Below are positions 62,701 through 64,000 of a stretch of 64,000 bases of DNA, piece by piece (the first letter of the stretch is position 1; each line of letters begins with the position of its first letter). The notes under the pieces were generated by a model. The model was not told the DNA's origin, did no database searches, and worked only from the letters and a program-made list of their open reading frames with translations. This DNA comes from Petrimonas sp. Lineage in GTDB: Bacteria > Bacteroidota > Bacteroidia > Bacteroidales > Dysgonomonadaceae. The stretch is from assembly GCA_012839475.1 (NCBI GenBank), contig DUNG01000057.1, positions 1-64,000 on the forward strand. Reading direction: 5' to 3'. Made by a program: the position numbers and the translations under genes.

Positions 62701-62859
62701 TTATCCGCTGTAAAAATAAATAACCTGAGGATATACCTTAGTGGAACCAACCTCCTTACATTCAGCAAATTCAAGTTATGGGACCCTGAAATGGGTGGAA
62801 ATGGATTGGGTTATCCTATTCAAATGGTATTTAATTTAGGCTTGCAAACAACTTTTTAA
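59740..62859 (+). CDS. SusC-like TonB-dependent transporter
   Basis: A 1039-aa SusC-type outer-membrane transporter from the chosen start MKKRHSLLKCTMLLFAFAW; an upstream ATG would add ten residues before the signal peptide. A carboxypeptidase-regulatory-like domain (about 35-115; GATIVVVGTTKGVITDVDGRYSI) leads to a plug (about 120-235, GVILITTKEG) and barrel. There is no STN domain, so control is more likely by the IclR protein than by a sigma/FecR pair. It follows the lsrF-like gene after 146 bases in the same orientation and should import the substrate of that pathway. Confidence 0.93.
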   Translation: MKKRHSLLKCTMLLFAFAWMIPLGTFAQTITVRGQVVDSQYEPVPGATIVVVGTTKGVITDVDGRYSIEVQPTDQLQFSFLGLQTQTINVNNRTTLNVTLEEQAELLDEVTVVAFAKQRKESVISSITTVNTKDLKVPSSNLTTALAGRVAGLISYQRSGEPGRDNADFFVRGVTTFGYKKDPLILLDNNEVSAADLARMQPDDIATFSIMKDATATALYGSRGANGVILITTKEGREGKATMNIRYENSVSTPTHRVELADPITYMKLHNEAVRTRNPLGVTLYSQNKIDNTIAGGNPYVYPANDWYKTLFNDYAHNQRFNFNLSGGGKVTRYYLAGTLNNDKGVLKVDPINNFNNNIDLKRYMLRANVNINVTPTTEVAVRLQGTFDDYTGPLQGGDAMYSLVMRSNPALFPPYFKPDKANEFTKHILYGNYDQGQFVNPYAEMTKGYRDYTTSQMFAQVELMQNLDFITEGLSLRGMFNTNRYSYYEVSRFFNPFFYNVGRYIKKTDEYVLNVINEQTGREYLDYSEGQKDVTSSTYFEGALSWERVYNDDHAVSALLVGTMRESIQANAGDLQQSLPHRNLGLAGRFTYAYASRYFTELNFGYNGSERFSKKERFGFFPSIGLGWIVSNENFWGDRLKETINMLKFKATYGFVGNDEIGSPTDRFFYLSNVNMNNDEKGSSFGTYGNSGGRFLSGISISRYSNDLISWETAEKTNLGIELGLWEKITLQADVFKENRTNILMNRAAIPATMGLQAPISANVGKARSEGFDMSINYNHVISQSLWVTALANFTYATSAFTVYEEPDYSSMPWLSHVGQSLSQNQGYVAERLFVDEDEVRNSPLQFGDYRAGDIKYKDINGDGKISDLDKVFIGYPQSPEIVYGFGVSMGYKNFDLSCFFQGLARESFWIDPTATAPFIDRQNALLKAYADSHWSEANRDLYALWPRLSEKIVENNVQTSTWFMRDGSFLRLKSLELGYSIPRQTLSAVKINNLRIYLSGTNLLTFSKFKLWDPEMGGNGLGYPIQMVFNLGLQTTF

Positions 62860-62871
62860 ATAATATTCCTT

Positions 62872-64000
62872 ATGAAAAAAATAATATATACACTTTTTAT
62901 AATTATCGGGGTTGGAATGATATCCTGTAGCTATTTGGATGTCGTTCCAGATAACGTGGCAACAATTGAATACGCCTTTAGAAACAGGGCCTCTACTGAG
63001 AGATTCCTGTATACTTGTTATGGTTACTTACCCCGTGAAGGTGATGTTTCATGGGATGTTGCCATGAGCGGGGGCGACGATACCTGGACCCATTATTTCA
63101 TTACATGGAGCTCCCGCGACATTGCAAATGCCAGGCAAAATGCAACCAATCCATATGTGAATTTTTGGAATGGCGGGCGAGGCGCAGACGTGAATTTGTG
63201 GCAAGGGATAAGGGATTGCAACATATTCCTTGAAAACATCAATAGCGTGGTAGATATCCCCGATTACGAAAAAGAGAGGTGGAGCGCTGAAGTCAAATTT
63301 CTGAAAGCCTATTATCATTTCTACCTGTTCAGAATGTATGGACCAATACCCATTATGGATACCAACTTACCCGTTTCAGCGGATGTCGATGAGGTCAAAG
63401 TATACCGTGAACCCGTTGACTCCGTTGTCACGTATATCTCTGACCTGTTGTTAGAGGCCGCAAACGAATTACCTGATGAGCGAGAAGTAATTGAAGGTAC
63501 AGAAGCAGGAAGGGCTAGCAATTTAACTGCCATGAGCGTAAGGGCGCAGGTACTCGTGTTTTGGGCAAGTCCTCTGTTTAATGGGAATACCAATTATGCC
63601 AGTATGGTTGATAATAGGGGGATCTGTCTGTTTCCACAAACCGTGGATGATAATAAGTGGGTCATTGCCGCTGAAGCATGTAAAGAGGCTATCGATTTAT
63701 GCCATGAACAAGGGAAAGAGTTGTATGACATTGTTGATCCACAAGCGATGACGGCCCCAGAGCCATTCTGGGTTCAAACAACCTATCGTCAAGCCATTTG
63801 CGACAGATGGAACAAAGAGTTAATATGGGGAGGGACCAATCACAATTGTAGCGAATTATCACGACAGGCTCAAGCCAAAATAATGCGGTTGGCAGCAGAA
63901 CACACCTCTATTCGATCAGAGTGGGGGCCAACTATCAAAATAGTGGAACAATACTATTCCAAGAACGGTGTACCAATAGATGAAGATAAGGATTGGTTAA
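62872..64000 (+). CDS. SusD/RagB-like lipoprotein (cut by window end)
   Basis: Starts 12 bases after the susC stop with MKKIIYTLFIIIGVGMISC, a lipobox with Cys19, followed by SYLDVVPDN, the SusD start. WSAEVKFLKAYYHFYLFRMYGPIPIMD and SVRAQVLVFWASPLFNGN are family helices. About 376 codons are open to the window end, so the C-terminal third lies outside. It partners the preceding SusC. Confidence 0.93.
   Translation, partial: MKKIIYTLFIIIGVGMISCSYLDVVPDNVATIEYAFRNRASTERFLYTCYGYLPREGDVSWDVAMSGGDDTWTHYFITWSSRDIANARQNATNPYVNFWNGGRGADVNLWQGIRDCNIFLENINSVVDIPDYEKERWSAEVKFLKAYYHFYLFRMYGPIPIMDTNLPVSADVDEVKVYREPVDSVVTYISDLLLEAANELPDEREVIEGTEAGRASNLTAMSVRAQVLVFWASPLFNGNTNYASMVDNRGICLFPQTVDDNKWVIAAEACKEAIDLCHEQGKELYDIVDPQAMTAPEPFWVQTTYRQAICDRWNKELIWGGTNHNCSELSRQAQAKIMRLAAEHTSIRSEWGPTIKIVEQYYSKNGVPIDEDKDWL

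Noticed and set aside
1-64000. CRISPR arrays, tRNA or rRNA genes, integrases and transposases
   Set aside because: None seen: no spaced direct repeats, no tRNA-like cloverleaf noticed, and no intact recombinase among the genes. The only structural RNA supported is RNase P RNA.

Overview
The window looks like a chromosome segment from a glycan-degrading member of the Bacteroidales. The evidence is six SusC-like TonB-dependent transporters with their SusD partners, ECF sigma/FecR anti-sigma pairs, TAnnTTTG promoter boxes, and a minus-strand RNase P RNA. A Dysgonomonadaceae-type genus (Proteiniphilum or Petrimonas-like) is my guess from overall style and cannot be proven here.

Layout. (1) 1-5565, minus strand: an ECF sigma factor, a FecR anti-sigma and an STN-bearing SusC, followed by a SusD gene reduced to its lipoprotein leader and then a 120-base nested palindrome. 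(2) 5848-20206, minus strand: a polysaccharide-utilisation locus with two tandem SusC/SusD pairs, a GH51 alpha-L-arabinofuranosidase and a divergent GH51-like enzyme, pointing to arabinan or another arabinose-containing glycan. Its first SusC has lost the STN signalling domain in frame, and upstream lies a decayed fecR. Loci 1 and 2 are duplicates that have lost complementary parts: locus 1 kept sensing, locus 2 kept uptake. (3) 20957-26428, minus strand, visibly GC-richer housekeeping block: sufS, sufD, sufC (no sufB in the window), a YihY-family membrane protein and rnpB. (4) 26652-44559: a third locus with ECF sigma, GH43, a divergent Tat-exported sugar isomerase-like protein, FecR, SusC, SusD, a GH106-like rhamnosidase, a cytosolic isomerase-like TIM barrel, a six-hairpin glycosidase and a serine-type sulfatase. 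The part from SusC to the six-hairpin enzyme (about 30.8-43.0 kb) is strikingly AT-rich and looks acquired. (5) 44601-48404: GH95 fucosidase/galactosidase, AraC regulator and a GH29 fucosidase relic broken by a nonsense codon.

(6) 48554-64000, plus strand: the most unusual region. An IclR regulator opens a tightly packed run: exported beta-propeller/c-type cytochrome, a RidA/chorismatase-like cytosolic protein, a cupin lipoprotein, a 1179-residue HzsA-like two-heme protein with a C-terminal SUMF1-fold domain, a small VOC-like protein, DhaK, DhaL, an LsrF-like thiolase/aldolase, then SusC and a SusD cut by the window edge. I see no glycoside hydrolase in it. It reads as a pathway that imports a molecule, handles it with periplasmic heme proteins, phosphorylates a keto or diketo intermediate with a DhaK/DhaL kinase and cleaves it with LsrF. 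The combination resembles the lower Lsr (AI-2) pathway with its kinase and isomerase replaced by other families. The substrate is unknown.
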